The notes below the pieces were generated by a model. The model was not told the DNA's origin. It saw nothing but the letters and a program-made list of their open reading frames with translations, and searched no databases. From positions 2,595,001 to 2,659,000 of the forward strand of contig NZ_CP073721.1 of NCBI RefSeq assembly GCF_025264685.1: a DNA stretch of 64,000 bases. The letters run 5' to 3'. Shown one piece after another: positions 44,149 to 53,994 of the stretch. How positions within the stretch are numbered: the stretch's first letter is position 1; each line of letters starts with the position of its first letter. Made by a program: the position numbers and the translations under genes. The stretch is from Dactylosporangium roseum (GTDB lineage Bacteria; Actinomycetota; Actinomycetes; Mycobacteriales; Micromonosporaceae).

Positions 44149-45330
44149 GTGACGGACAACTTCCTGTCGGGTCGCACCGCGATCGTCGGCATCGGCGCGA
44201 CGGAGTTTTCCAAGGACTCCGGCCGCAGCGAGCTGCAGTTGGCCGTCGAGGCCGTCGTGGCCGCCCTGGCCGACGCGGGCCTGCGCCCCGCCGACGTCGA
44301 CGGCATGACGACCTTCACCATGGAGACCAACCCGGAGAACATGGTCGCCCGCAGCCTGGGCATCCCGGAGCTGAAGTTCTTCTCCCGGATCCCCTACGGC
44401 GGTGGCGGCGCCTGTGCCCCCGTCCAGCAGGCCGCCATGGCCGTCGCGAGCGGCATCGCCGACGTCGTCGTGGCCTACCGCGCCTTCAACGAGCGCTCCG
44501 GCGTCCGCTTCGGGCAGGGGCCGCCTCCGGCGAAGACCCAGGCCACCTCGGACAACGAGTACCGCTCCTGGGTCAACCCGTACGGTCTGCTCACCCCGGC
44601 CCAGCACACCGCGATGTTCGCCCGTCGCTACATGCACAAGTACGGCGCGACCAGCGAGGACTACGGCCGGGTCGCCGTGCTCGCCCGCAAGCACGCCGCG
44701 AACAACCCCCACGCGTGGTTCTACGGCAAGCCGCTCACCCTCGAGGAGCACCAGGCCTCCCGCTGGATCGCCGAGCCGCTGCACCTCTTCGACTGCTGCC
44801 AGGAGACCGACGGCGGCCAGGCGATGGTCATCGTCAGCGCCGAGCGCGCCAAAGACCTGCCCTCCACCCCGGCCTACATCGTCGGGGCGGCCCAGGGCAT
44901 GGGACCGGACCAGTACCAAATGGTCAGCTACTACCGTGCGGACCTGACCCGGATCCCCGAGGTCGAGCTCTGCGCCCAGCAGATGTGGGCCCAGTCGGGC
45001 CTCGGACCCGCCGACATGGATGCGGCGATCCTCTACGACCACTTCACCCCCTACGTGCTCAACCAGCTCGAGGAGTACGGCTTCTGCGGCCGCGGCGAGG
45101 CCAAGGATTTCATCGCCGACGGCAACCTCGAGGTCACCGGCTCGCTGCCGACGAACACCCACGGTGGCCAGATCGGTGAGGCCTACCTGCACGGCACGAA
45201 CGGCGTCGCGGAGGGCGTCCGGCTCGTCCGGGGGACCTCGACCAACCAGCCCGACGGCGTCCGCAACGTCCTTGTGACGGCGGGCGTCGGAGTTCCAACC
45301 AGTGCACTGATCCTGTCCGCGGACGGGTGA
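44149..45330 (+). CDS. Thiolase-fold lipid-transfer protein/aldolase (Ltp2-like)
   Basis: The protein has 393 residues with the thiolase fold. It is of the non-condensing SCP-x/Ltp2 branch: PYGGGGACAPVQQAAMAVASG, YDHFTPYVLNQLEEYGF, THGGQIGEAYLHGTNG. The C-terminal thiolase cysteine motif is replaced by TAGVGVPTSAL, so ordinary thiolysis is unlikely. Ltp2 in mycobacteria performs a retro-aldol cleavage that releases propionyl-CoA from the sterol side chain, docking on the DUF35 domain of ChsH2. The order ACAD, ChsH2-like, ACAD, ChsH1-like, Ltp2-like strongly supports the same chemistry here. Confidence 0.9.
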   Translation: MTDNFLSGRTAIVGIGATEFSKDSGRSELQLAVEAVVAALADAGLRPADVDGMTTFTMETNPENMVARSLGIPELKFFSRIPYGGGGACAPVQQAAMAVASGIADVVVAYRAFNERSGVRFGQGPPPAKTQATSDNEYRSWVNPYGLLTPAQHTAMFARRYMHKYGATSEDYGRVAVLARKHAANNPHAWFYGKPLTLEEHQASRWIAEPLHLFDCCQETDGGQAMVIVSAERAKDLPSTPAYIVGAAQGMGPDQYQMVSYYRADLTRIPEVELCAQQMWAQSGLGPADMDAAILYDHFTPYVLNQLEEYGFCGRGEAKDFIADGNLEVTGSLPTNTHGGQIGEAYLHGTNGVAEGVRLVRGTSTNQPDGVRNVLVTAGVGVPTSALILSADG

Positions 45331-45334
45331 AACG

Positions 45335-45397
45335 CCGGGCGCACGAGCGCCCGGTGGTCACCACCCCGCGGATCCCGCCCGGCAACCGCCGGGCGGG
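45335..45397 (+). terminator. Tandem hairpins after the Ltp2-like gene
   Basis: Two perfect stems in a row: CCGGGCGC/GCGCCCGG (45335-45342 with 45347-45354) and CCCGCCCGGC/GCCGGGCGGG (45374-45383 with 45388-45397), each with a 4-base loop. They separate the igr-like operon from the transporter operon. Confidence 0.65.
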
Positions 45398-45444
45398 CGG
45401 CACCCCTCTCTCGATCGATTCGGCTCGTGTTTGGACGGTTGATA

Positions 45445-47022
45445 ATGGGTTTCATCAACAAGACCCGGGAGCGCGTCATCGCGCTGATGGCCATCGGGGC
45501 GCTCGCCGTGATGGCCGGCTGCAGCAGCAACAGCCCCACAGACAGCAGCAGCGGTTCCGGAGGCGAGATCGACACATCGGCCGTGCTCAAGTTCGCGTCG
45601 GCGGGTCCGCTGCGCGACCTCGATCCGGCCCTCCAGACGAGCTACGGCGCCTGGGGCTACCTGTTCCTCGTGTGGGACCGGCTGACCATGCTCGACAAGG
45701 ACGACAAGGTCGTCCCGGGCCTGGCCAAAGAGTGGAGCTTCGTCGAAAACGGCAGTGTCCTGGAGCTCAAGCTGCGTGACGACGTGAAGTTCCACGACGG
45801 CACGCCGTTCGACGCCGAGGCGGTCAAGGTCAACATCGAGCGGGGCAAGACCCTCCAGGGCTCGACCCTCAAGGGCGACCTCGCCGACATCGAGTCGGTC
45901 GAAGTCGTCAACGCGACGACCGTGCGCCTCAAGCTGGTCAAGGGCAGAGGCGTCCAGCTCCCCGCGTCCTTCACCGGCACGGCCGGCATGATGGTCAGCC
46001 CGAAGGCCATCAAGGACGGTGTCGACATCAAGAACAAACCCGGCACCGCCGGCTCCGGCCCGTACATCGCCACCGAGCTCGTGCCCCAGGAGAAGCTCGT
46101 CCTCAAGCGGGCCGACAGCTACTGGGACCCGAACGTCGGACGCCTCGGCGGCATCGAGCTGCAGCGCGTGCCCGACGCCGCGGCCCGCCTCAACGGCCTG
46201 CAGAGCGGCCAGATCGACCTGGCACCGCTCAGCTCGGCCACGGAGATCGCCACGGTCCAGAAGATCGTCACCCCGGGCAGCGGTCTGCAGAAGCATGAGG
46301 TGAAGTTCAAGAACCTCGTCGGCGTCTACCTGCGCGCCAACAAGGGCGACGTCGGCAAGCTCGAGGTCCGCCAGGCGATCGCCCACGCGGTCGACCCGGC
46401 GGCGATCAGTGCGCTCTTCGGCGGCACCTGCACGCCGACGCGCCAGCTCGTCCCCGAGACGGACCCGAGCCGGTTGCCGAACTACACCTACCCGTACGAG
46501 TTCAGCGTCGACAAGGCCAAGGCCCTGGTGCAAAAGGCCGGTGGCGCCAAGGTGACCGTCACCTTCGCCGCGGGCACGAACGCCGAGCAGCCGGCCAACG
46601 TCGTGCAGGCGTCGCTGCGGGCCGTCGGCATCGACGCGACGCTCAACCCCGTGCCCAACACCGAGAACGAGCCGCGCTTCATCGCCGGCGACTTCGAGCT
46701 CATGGTCGGCACGTCGTGGAGCCCGAAGGCCGACCCGGCGGCGACGGTGAACACCTACCTGCTCAACACCTACAAGCTCGCCGCGAACCCCTCGCTCATC
46801 GAGGCCAAGGCGGCCGAGGCGGCCAACCCCATGCTGTCGATGGACAAGCGCGCCCCGCTGTACCACGACATCTGGAAGACGACGCTCGATCAGGTCTGGT
46901 TCCTGCCGCTGTGCAACCAGACCAACGCGAACGTCGCGAAGTCGAACATCGTCGGCATTGACAACATCCCGATGTCGAACATCGGCATCTGGGATCTGCG
47001 CAACATCGCCGTCAAGAAGTAA
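45445..47022 (+). CDS. Family 5 ABC substrate-binding lipoprotein 2
   Basis: The protein has 525 residues. The lipoprotein signal ends AVMAGC with Cys26. The family 5 fold shows LVWDRLTMLDKDDKVVPGLAKEW, FHDGTPFDAEAVKVNIERG and EVRQAIAHAVDPAAI. It is strongly similar along its length to binding protein 1 (34029-35600). It heads the importer operon followed by two permeases and two ATPases. The ATG at 45445 is chosen; a GTG at 45427 would add six residues without a clear ribosome site. Confidence 0.9.
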   Translation: MGFINKTRERVIALMAIGALAVMAGCSSNSPTDSSSGSGGEIDTSAVLKFASAGPLRDLDPALQTSYGAWGYLFLVWDRLTMLDKDDKVVPGLAKEWSFVENGSVLELKLRDDVKFHDGTPFDAEAVKVNIERGKTLQGSTLKGDLADIESVEVVNATTVRLKLVKGRGVQLPASFTGTAGMMVSPKAIKDGVDIKNKPGTAGSGPYIATELVPQEKLVLKRADSYWDPNVGRLGGIELQRVPDAAARLNGLQSGQIDLAPLSSATEIATVQKIVTPGSGLQKHEVKFKNLVGVYLRANKGDVGKLEVRQAIAHAVDPAAISALFGGTCTPTRQLVPETDPSRLPNYTYPYEFSVDKAKALVQKAGGAKVTVTFAAGTNAEQPANVVQASLRAVGIDATLNPVPNTENEPRFIAGDFELMVGTSWSPKADPAATVNTYLLNTYKLAANPSLIEAKAAEAANPMLSMDKRAPLYHDIWKTTLDQVWFLPLCNQTNANVAKSNIVGIDNIPMSNIGIWDLRNIAVKK

Positions 47023-47030
47023 CCGTCGCT

Positions 47031-47067
47031 CCTGACCACCCGGTGGTGTCGCCGCCGGGTGGTCAGG
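47031..47067 (+). terminator. 13-bp hairpin between binding protein and permease genes
   Basis: The arms CCTGACCACCCGG (47031-47043) and CCGGGTGGTCAGG (47055-47067) are perfectly complementary. It lies 9 bases after the binding-protein stop and 110 bases before the first permease, the typical place for partial termination that keeps binding protein in excess. Confidence 0.65.
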
Positions 47068-47179
47068 GCCGCCCGCTGTGGCCGGGGCCGGCGGCGACAC
47101 CAGCACGGCCTCGCCGGCACCAAGCCGTGCGGGGCTCACTCCCAGGCGCCACGTACCACGCTCAGAGCCGAGGTAAGAG

Positions 47180-48121
47180 ATGCTCCGATACGCCGGCAGG
47201 CGACTGCTCGCAGCGATACCCCTGCTGTTCTTCGTCCCGCTGCTCGTCTTCGCTCTGATCGAGCTCGCCCCTGGGGATCCGGCCACCATCCTCGCCGGTG
47301 ACGAACCGACCCCGGAACGCATCGCGGCGATCCGCGAGGAACTCAACCTCAACGATCCGGTCCTCCTTCGCTACCTCAAGTGGATCGGCGACGTCCTTCA
47401 AGGCAACCTCGGCACGTCTTTCGTCTCCGACCAGAGCGTGACCGACCTGCTGACGCGACGGATGGCGACGACGATGTCGCTGGTGCTCGTCGCGATGATC
47501 TTCGCCATCGTGCTGGGGGCCACCCTGGCGCTCGTGGCCACGCTGCGCTCCGGCGGCATCGTCGACCGGATCGTCAACTGGTTCGCCTCGGTCGCGATCG
47601 CCATCCCGGGCTTCTGGTTCGGCCTCGTGCTCGTCTCGATCTTCGCGGTTGGGCTGCAGATGTTCCCGGCGTTCGGCTTCCAACCGCTGTCCGCCGGTTT
47701 CTGGCCGTGGCTGTCGCACCTCATCCTGCCGGGCTTCGCCCTCGGTCTGCTCCCGGCCGCCGAGGTGACCCTGCAGATGCGCTCGGCGCTCGGGCAGGTC
47801 ATGAAGACCGACTACATCCTCAACGCCGAGGCCAAGGGCCTGTCGCGCGCCAGCGTCGTGTTCAAGCACTCCCTGAAGAACGCGTGCATCCCCGTCATCA
47901 CCGTCCTCGGCTTCCGCGTCGCGGAGGTCCTCGCCGGGTCGGTGACCATCGAGATGATCTACAACATGCCGGGCCTCGGGCGCACCGCCGTCGAGGCCGT
48001 GCAGGGGCGTGACGTCCCGGTGCTGCTCGGCTTCGTCCTGTTCAGCACGTCGATCGTCGTGCTCGTCAACCTCATCGTCGACATTTCCTACGGCTACTTC
48101 AACCCTAAGGTGCGGTCATGA
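47180..48121 (+). CDS. Oligopeptide-type ABC permease (DppB family)
   Basis: The protein has 313 residues and six membrane helices. The N-terminal MLRYAGRRLLAAIPLLFFVPLLVFALIEL and the GDPAT motif are hallmarks of DppB/OppB permeases. The coupling loop includes NAEAKGLSRASVVFKHSLKNA. It forms the channel with the DppC-type partner, which starts in an ATGA overlap. Confidence 0.93.
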   Translation: MLRYAGRRLLAAIPLLFFVPLLVFALIELAPGDPATILAGDEPTPERIAAIREELNLNDPVLLRYLKWIGDVLQGNLGTSFVSDQSVTDLLTRRMATTMSLVLVAMIFAIVLGATLALVATLRSGGIVDRIVNWFASVAIAIPGFWFGLVLVSIFAVGLQMFPAFGFQPLSAGFWPWLSHLILPGFALGLLPAAEVTLQMRSALGQVMKTDYILNAEAKGLSRASVVFKHSLKNACIPVITVLGFRVAEVLAGSVTIEMIYNMPGLGRTAVEAVQGRDVPVLLGFVLFSTSIVVLVNLIVDISYGYFNPKVRS

Positions 48122-49095
48122 GCGCGAACCGGACCCCCACGTCCCCGGCGCCGGGGAACGACTCGCACGGAGCCGGCACGCCTGCGGACGGCCTCGCCGA
48201 AACCGTCCTCACCGAGGTGCCCACGGCGGCCATCGGCACGGGTGACCCGGAGCCGGCCGCCGCCCCAGGCATCCTCAAGAGCATCGTGCGTCGCCCCACG
48301 ACGATCGTGGCCGGCGCCTTCCTGCTCGCGCTGGCCCTCATCGCAATCTTCGCCCCGGCCCTGGCGCCGTACGACCCCGACGTGCAGAATCTGCTGCAGC
48401 GGCTCAAGCCGCCCAGCGCCGAGCACTGGCTGGGGACCGACGACTACGGCCGGGACGTGCTGAGCCGGCTCATCTTCGGGGCGCGAGTCTCGCTGTGGGC
48501 GGCGCTGCAGGCTGCGGCCGTCGCGCTCGTGCTCGGCCTGCCCCTCGGCATGATCGCGGGCTACCGCGGCGGCTGGGTCGACACGATCCTCACCCGCATC
48601 ATGGACGCGATCATGAGCGCTCCGTCGCTCGTGCTGGCCATCACCATCGTCGCGGTCCTCGGCTCCGGCATCACCAACGCGATGCTCGCCATCGGCTTGG
48701 TCATGGCCCCGCGCTTCTTCCGGGTGGCCCGCGCCGGCACGATGGACGTGCGGCACGAGACCTACATCGAGGCCTCGATCGCCTTGGGCTGCAGCACCCT
48801 GCGCACGACTGTGCGGCACGTGCTGCCCAACGTGCTGCCGCCGATCATCATCGTCATCTCGGTGTCGTTGGGCACCGCCGTCGCGGCCGAGGCGAGCCTG
48901 AGCTTCCTCGGGCTGGGCGTCAAGGCCCCCGCGGCTAGCTGGGGCTCGATGCTCTCGACGGCCTCCTCGAACATTCGCCTCGCGCCGTACCTCGTGTGGC
49001 CGCCCGGCATGATGATCTTCCTCACCGTCCTCGCCTTCACCTACGTCGGTGATGGTGTTCGTCGCGCCCTCGTGCGCACCCGGTCGGGCAACTGA
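48118..49095 (+). CDS. Oligopeptide-type ABC permease (DppC family)
   Basis: The protein has 325 residues. A roughly 60-residue hydrophilic N-terminus precedes the helices; the family motifs HWLGTDDYGRDVLSRLIFGAR and YIEASIALGCSTLRTTVRHVLPN are clear. It partners with the DppB-type permease. It lies in the same operon as the two ATPases. Confidence 0.93.
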   Translation: MSANRTPTSPAPGNDSHGAGTPADGLAETVLTEVPTAAIGTGDPEPAAAPGILKSIVRRPTTIVAGAFLLALALIAIFAPALAPYDPDVQNLLQRLKPPSAEHWLGTDDYGRDVLSRLIFGARVSLWAALQAAAVALVLGLPLGMIAGYRGGWVDTILTRIMDAIMSAPSLVLAITIVAVLGSGITNAMLAIGLVMAPRFFRVARAGTMDVRHETYIEASIALGCSTLRTTVRHVLPNVLPPIIIVISVSLGTAVAAEASLSFLGLGVKAPAASWGSMLSTASSNIRLAPYLVWPPGMMIFLTVLAFTYVGDGVRRALVRTRSGN

Positions 49096-49122
49096 CCGGT
49101 CCGGCAACAACCAGGAGCTGAC

Positions 49123-50189
49123 ATGGCACGTGAAACGGCGGCCGGCGTGAGCGCCCGCACCGGGAACGACGCCACCGGGGCGGCGGCAGACCTCCTGCGC
49201 GTGGAGAACCTCAACGTCGAGTTCCCCTCACCCTCGGGTGGGTGGCAGACGACCGTCCAGGACGTCTCGTTCTCGCTCAAGCCGGGCGGGTCGATGGCTC
49301 TGGTCGGCGAGTCCGGCTCGGGCAAGACGGTGACCTCGGTCGCGGTGATGGGCCTGACCGGGGCGACGGGCGGGCGGATCGCGTCAGGCCGGATCGTCTT
49401 CGACGGCAAAGACCTCACCGCGGGCACCCAGAAGCAGTGGCGGGACCTGCGTGGCCCCGGCATGGGCATGATCTTCCAGCAGCCGATCCGCAGCCTGAAC
49501 CCGGCCTTCACCGTCGGGGACCAGATCGCGGAGTCGGTGCGCAAGCACCTGGGCATGAACCGCAAGCAGGCCCGAGCCCGCGCCGTCGAGATGCTCGAGA
49601 TGGTGCAGATCCCGCGGGCGGCGCAGCGGGTCGACGAGTACCCGCACGCGTTCTCCGGCGGTATGTGCCAGCGCGTCATGATCGCGATGGTCATGGCCTG
49701 CAACCCGCGCCTGCTCATCGCCGACGAGCCGACGACGGCGCTCGACGTGACGGTGCAGGAGCGGATCCTCGAGCTGTTGCGCGACCTGCAGGAGCAGACC
49801 GGTGTGGCGCTGCTGTTCGTCAGCCACGACCTCGCGGTGGTGGCCGAGCTGTGCCAGCAGGTGGTGGTCATGTATGCCGGCGAGGTGGCCGAGAACGCGC
49901 CCTCGGAGAAGATCTTCTTCAACCCGCGGCACCCCTACACCTCCGGCCTGATCGGGTCGATCCCGAAGCCCGGCCTGAACACCGACCGGCGGCTGCGCGC
50001 GATTCCCGGTGGCATCCCGGCTCCGGGCACCTGGCCGCACGGGTGCCGGTTCAGCAGCCGGTGCGAGTTCGTGGAGCCGGGCCGGTGCGACGTGGCCCAC
50101 CCGGGCCTGATCCGTATCGACGGCGCCGCTGAGCACGATGTGCGATGCGTGCGTGCCGCGGAGCTCTCTCTGGATGGAGTCACGGTCTG

Positions 50190-50190
<1 letters not shown>
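49123..50190 (+). CDS. Oligopeptide-type ABC ATPase (DppD family)
   Basis: The protein has 355 residues: Walker A GESGSGKT, signature FSGGMCQRVMIAMVMACNP, Walker B LLIADEPTTALDV. The C-terminal oligopeptide-ATPase extension has a cysteine set of the iron-sulfur type (GCRFSSRCEFVEPGRC ... RC) seen in many DppD/OppD proteins. It couples ATP hydrolysis to import with the DppF-type partner. Confidence 0.93.
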
Positions 50191-51023
<833 letters not shown>

Positions 51024-51026
51024 GCG

Positions 51027-52499
51027 GTGAGTGCCACGACGGAACCGACGCGGACGGAGCTGCTCGCGAGGTTCGCGACGACGACCCGCGACCAGGACAT
51101 CCCCGAGCCGGTGCGTGACTACGGCAAGCTCGTCCTGCTCGACTCGCTCGTCTGTGGTCTGGCGGCGGTGCGGTTGCGGCGCAGCCGCATGGTCCAGCAG
51201 GTCGCCGCCCGGTTCGGCGGCCCGGCCGAGGCGACGGTGTTCGGGCTCGGGCAGCGGGTCGCGGCGATCAACGCCGCTCACGCCAACGCGGACATGATGA
51301 ACGCGTTGGACGCGGACGACACCTTCTTCAACTCGGCGCACTTCGCGGTGTTCGGTGTCGCGGCCGGACTGGCCGAGGCCGAGCGGCTGCACGCCGACGG
51401 GGCGAGCCTGTTGCGCGCGAGCATCCTCGCCTTCGAGATCAACGCGCGGCTGAACCTGTCGACCTCGCTCATGGCCTTCGAGGACGGGCAGTTCCGCTGG
51501 TCGCCGCTGTCGTCGCACGGCTACGCCTCGATGGGTACGGCCGCGGCGTGCGCCGTCGTCGGCGGCTGGGAGCCGGAGCGTCTGGCCCACGCGCTCGGCC
51601 TGGTCGCCTGGCTGGCCCCGCCGGCGAAGAACTCCTACATGGCCGAGCGGCGCTCGTTCAACGCGTTCAAGTACGGCCCGTACGGCGCGATCGCGCACGC
51701 CGGGATGCTCGGCGCGGTGCTCGCCGAGGAGGGCTACACCGGCGACCTGGACGTGCTGGACCGCACCCCGGGTTTCATCGAGGCGATGGGCTTCCTCGGG
51801 GGTGAGCGGCACGAGATGGTCGCCGGCCTGGGGTCGACGTGGTGGATCAGCGAAACCTCGCTCAAGCCGTACCCGACGTGCCGCTTCACCCACGCCGCGC
51901 TCGACGCGATCCGCGCGTTCCCGAGTACCCACGGGGTGCCGGTGTCGCAGATCGAGTCCATGGAGATCCGGCTGAGCCCGGCGGCCTACCGGACGTTGCA
52001 GTTCCGGGAGCCGGCCCAGCAGATCCCGGACACGCTCGGCGCGCCGCTGGACGGAGCCTTCAACATGCCGTACGCCGCCGCGCTGGTGTTGCTCGGGTAC
52101 GCCCCCGGTCCGCAGTGGTACGACCCGCAGCGGCTGGCCGACCCCGCGGTGTGGGACCTGGCGCGCCGGATCACGACGGCGCCGGACCCGGTGCTCGACG
52201 CGGAGTGGGAGGCCGACCTCAGGGAGCACCCGGGTGGTCAGATCCGCCGGACGCGGGGTGCGCTGACGATCCGGGCCGGTGGCCGGGAGTACGTTGTCGA
52301 GTCGGACTTCGCCCAGGGCGATCCGTGGGACGAGGCGACACGGGCGGACTGGGACTTCGTGGCCGGCAAGCTGGCCACGTTCTGCGACGGGATCCTCGAT
52401 CCGGGCACGCAGGAGCAGCTCGTCGAGGTGGTCCGGGGCATCGAGGACGTCGCCGACGTCGCCGAGACGCTGTCACCGTTGCTGGCCCGCGCGCGATGA
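51027..52499 (+). CDS. MmgE/PrpD family protein
   Basis: The protein has 490 residues, matching the family length. It shows DSLVCGLAAV near the start, NAAHANADMMNALDADDTFFNSAHF, and KPYPTCRFTHAALDAI. Known members dehydrate 2-methylcitrate or isomerise aconitate-like acids; PrpD works in propionate catabolism. Because an Ltp2-type cleavage would release propionyl-CoA, a role in propionate use is possible, but the family is broad and no other methylcitrate gene is nearby. The GTG start follows the ATPase by 3 bases. Confidence 0.85.
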   Translation: MSATTEPTRTELLARFATTTRDQDIPEPVRDYGKLVLLDSLVCGLAAVRLRRSRMVQQVAARFGGPAEATVFGLGQRVAAINAAHANADMMNALDADDTFFNSAHFAVFGVAAGLAEAERLHADGASLLRASILAFEINARLNLSTSLMAFEDGQFRWSPLSSHGYASMGTAAACAVVGGWEPERLAHALGLVAWLAPPAKNSYMAERRSFNAFKYGPYGAIAHAGMLGAVLAEEGYTGDLDVLDRTPGFIEAMGFLGGERHEMVAGLGSTWWISETSLKPYPTCRFTHAALDAIRAFPSTHGVPVSQIESMEIRLSPAAYRTLQFREPAQQIPDTLGAPLDGAFNMPYAAALVLLGYAPGPQWYDPQRLADPAVWDLARRITTAPDPVLDAEWEADLREHPGGQIRRTRGALTIRAGGREYVVESDFAQGDPWDEATRADWDFVAGKLATFCDGILDPGTQEQLVEVVRGIEDVADVAETLSPLLARAR

Positions 52500-53026
52500 G
52501 CCGGGGGGACCGGATCAGTTCGGAGACGAGGTCGTTCGCCTCGTACGGCCGGCCGTGGCTGGTGGTCATCCGCGGGCCGCGCGGGATGGCGTTCGACCGG
52601 TTTCTCGTGCGATGGACCGGGTTCTCGCTCGTGTCGTTGCAGTACGCGCTGGCGGGCAGGTTCCCGTACAACCCCACGCTGCTGCTCACGACGGTGGGCC
52701 GCCGGTCCGGGGAGCTGCGCGACGCGGCGTTGCCGTACGTGCCGCACGGGCCGGACGTGGTGGTCGTCGGCTCCAAGGGGGGCGGCCCCACGGATCCGGC
52801 CTGGGTGGTCAATGCGCGGCACCACGAACTCTGCTGGATCGTCTTGCGGCGCAAGACGATCGCGGTGCGGGCGCGGGTGACCGACGGGGAGCGCGACCCG
52901 GAGCTGTGGGCGCACGTCGTGGCGCACAAGCCGAACGCGGCGCGCTACGCCGAACGGGCCGCAGGCTTCGGGCGAAAGATCCCGCTCGTCGTCCTGTCCG
53001 CCGTGTCGGGGAAGTCGCTCACCTGA
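52496..53026 (+). CDS. Deazaflavin-dependent (Ddn-like) nitroreductase/quinone reductase family protein
   Basis: The protein has 176 residues. The segment YNPTLLLTTVGRRSGELRDAALPYVPHGPDVVVVGSKGG followed by PAWVVNARHH is characteristic of Ddn-type F420-binding split beta-barrel proteins. The N-terminal third is longer than usual and amphipathic. It starts in an ATGA overlap with the MmgE/PrpD gene. It probably reduces an enone, quinone or other acceptor with F420H2. Confidence 0.85.
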   Translation: MSRGDRISSETRSFASYGRPWLVVIRGPRGMAFDRFLVRWTGFSLVSLQYALAGRFPYNPTLLLTTVGRRSGELRDAALPYVPHGPDVVVVGSKGGGPTDPAWVVNARHHELCWIVLRRKTIAVRARVTDGERDPELWAHVVAHKPNAARYAERAAGFGRKIPLVVLSAVSGKSLT

Positions 53027-53030
53027 GGTC

Positions 53031-53984
53031 TCAGCCGGTCGTGAGGACGATCCGCCCGACGAAGTCCGAGGTCTCAAGCTGGTCGTGCGCGGCCGCGGCC
53101 TGTTCGAGCGGGTGCGTGGCGGCGATCGCGGGGGCGGCGGTGACGGCCGAGAGGGTGAGGGCCTCGCGCATCTGGCGGGCCACCGCCTCGGGCCCGGGCC
53201 GCCCGATGCCGCGCAGCGTCCAGCCCTTGACCATGAGCCGGCCCAGGTGCAGGTGGGCGTGGCTGTCGGCGGTGACGCCGCAGGTGACCAGCCGCCCGCC
53301 GGGGGCGAGGACCTTGAGCACGTCGGACCACAAGGTGCCGCCGACCGACTCGACGATGACGTCGGCCTCGCCGCCGGGCAGCGCGGCACGCAGGGAGTCG
53401 ACGACGTCAGGGCGGTAGTGGTCCACAGCGTCGAGGGCGCCGAGGGCGCGCACGGCGTCGGCCTTCGCCGGGGCGCTGGTGCCGACGACCCGCGCGCCCA
53501 GGTGGCGGGCGTACTGGACGGCGAAGGTGCCGACGGCGCCGGCGGCAGCGACGACGAGGACCCGGTCGCCGGGGCGCACCTCGGCGAGGTTGACGACCGC
53601 GTCGTAGGCGGTGCGTCCGGCGGTGGGCACCGCGGCGGCGTGGACGGCGTCGAGCGCGGCCGGCCGGGGGAAGCAGTGCGTGGCCGGGACGACGGCGAGC
53701 TCGGCGTGGGTGCCGGTGGTCAGCCCGACGACCGCGTCGCCGGGAGCGAAGCCGGTGACGCCGGGACCGGTCCGTATGACGGTGCCGGCGACGTCCCGGC
53801 CGAGGATCGTCGGCCCGGTGGTCGCCATGCCGTGGGTGCCGCGACGGATGTAGGTGTCGACCCGGTCCAGACTCGCTGCCTGGACCCGCACGAGCACCTG
53901 GCCGGGGCCGGGTGTCGGGGCGTCGAGTTGGCCGAGACGCAGGCTGTCGGGGGAGCCGGAGTCGAGGACGTAGCTGGCGAGCAC
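53031..53984 (-). CDS. Quinone oxidoreductase-like MDR enzyme
   Basis: The protein has 317 residues of the zinc-free MDR/quinone oxidoreductase group. It has PGPGQVLVRVQAASLDRVD, the nucleotide motif VVAAAGAVGTFAVQYARHLGARVVG and no structural zinc cysteines. It likely reduces an enoyl group or quinone with NADPH. The GTG at 53984 is used; the ORF extension beyond it is Ser/Pro-rich and lies over the MaoC gene end. It follows the MaoC fusion gene on the minus strand and is convergent with the Ddn-like gene. Confidence 0.88.
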   Translation of the reverse strand: MLASYVLDSGSPDSLRLGQLDAPTPGPGQVLVRVQAASLDRVDTYIRRGTHGMATTGPTILGRDVAGTVIRTGPGVTGFAPGDAVVGLTTGTHAELAVVPATHCFPRPAALDAVHAAAVPTAGRTAYDAVVNLAEVRPGDRVLVVAAAGAVGTFAVQYARHLGARVVGTSAPAKADAVRALGALDAVDHYRPDVVDSLRAALPGGEADVIVESVGGTLWSDVLKVLAPGGRLVTCGVTADSHAHLHLGRLMVKGWTLRGIGRPGPEAVARQMREALTLSAVTAAPAIAATHPLEQAAAAHDQLETSDFVGRIVLTTG

Positions 53985-53994
53985 GGGGCGCCTC

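Noticed and set aside
51027..52499. Firm assignment as 2-methylcitrate dehydratase (prpD)
   Set aside because: The family is broad and no methylcitrate synthase or lyase gene is nearby, so only the family name is given.
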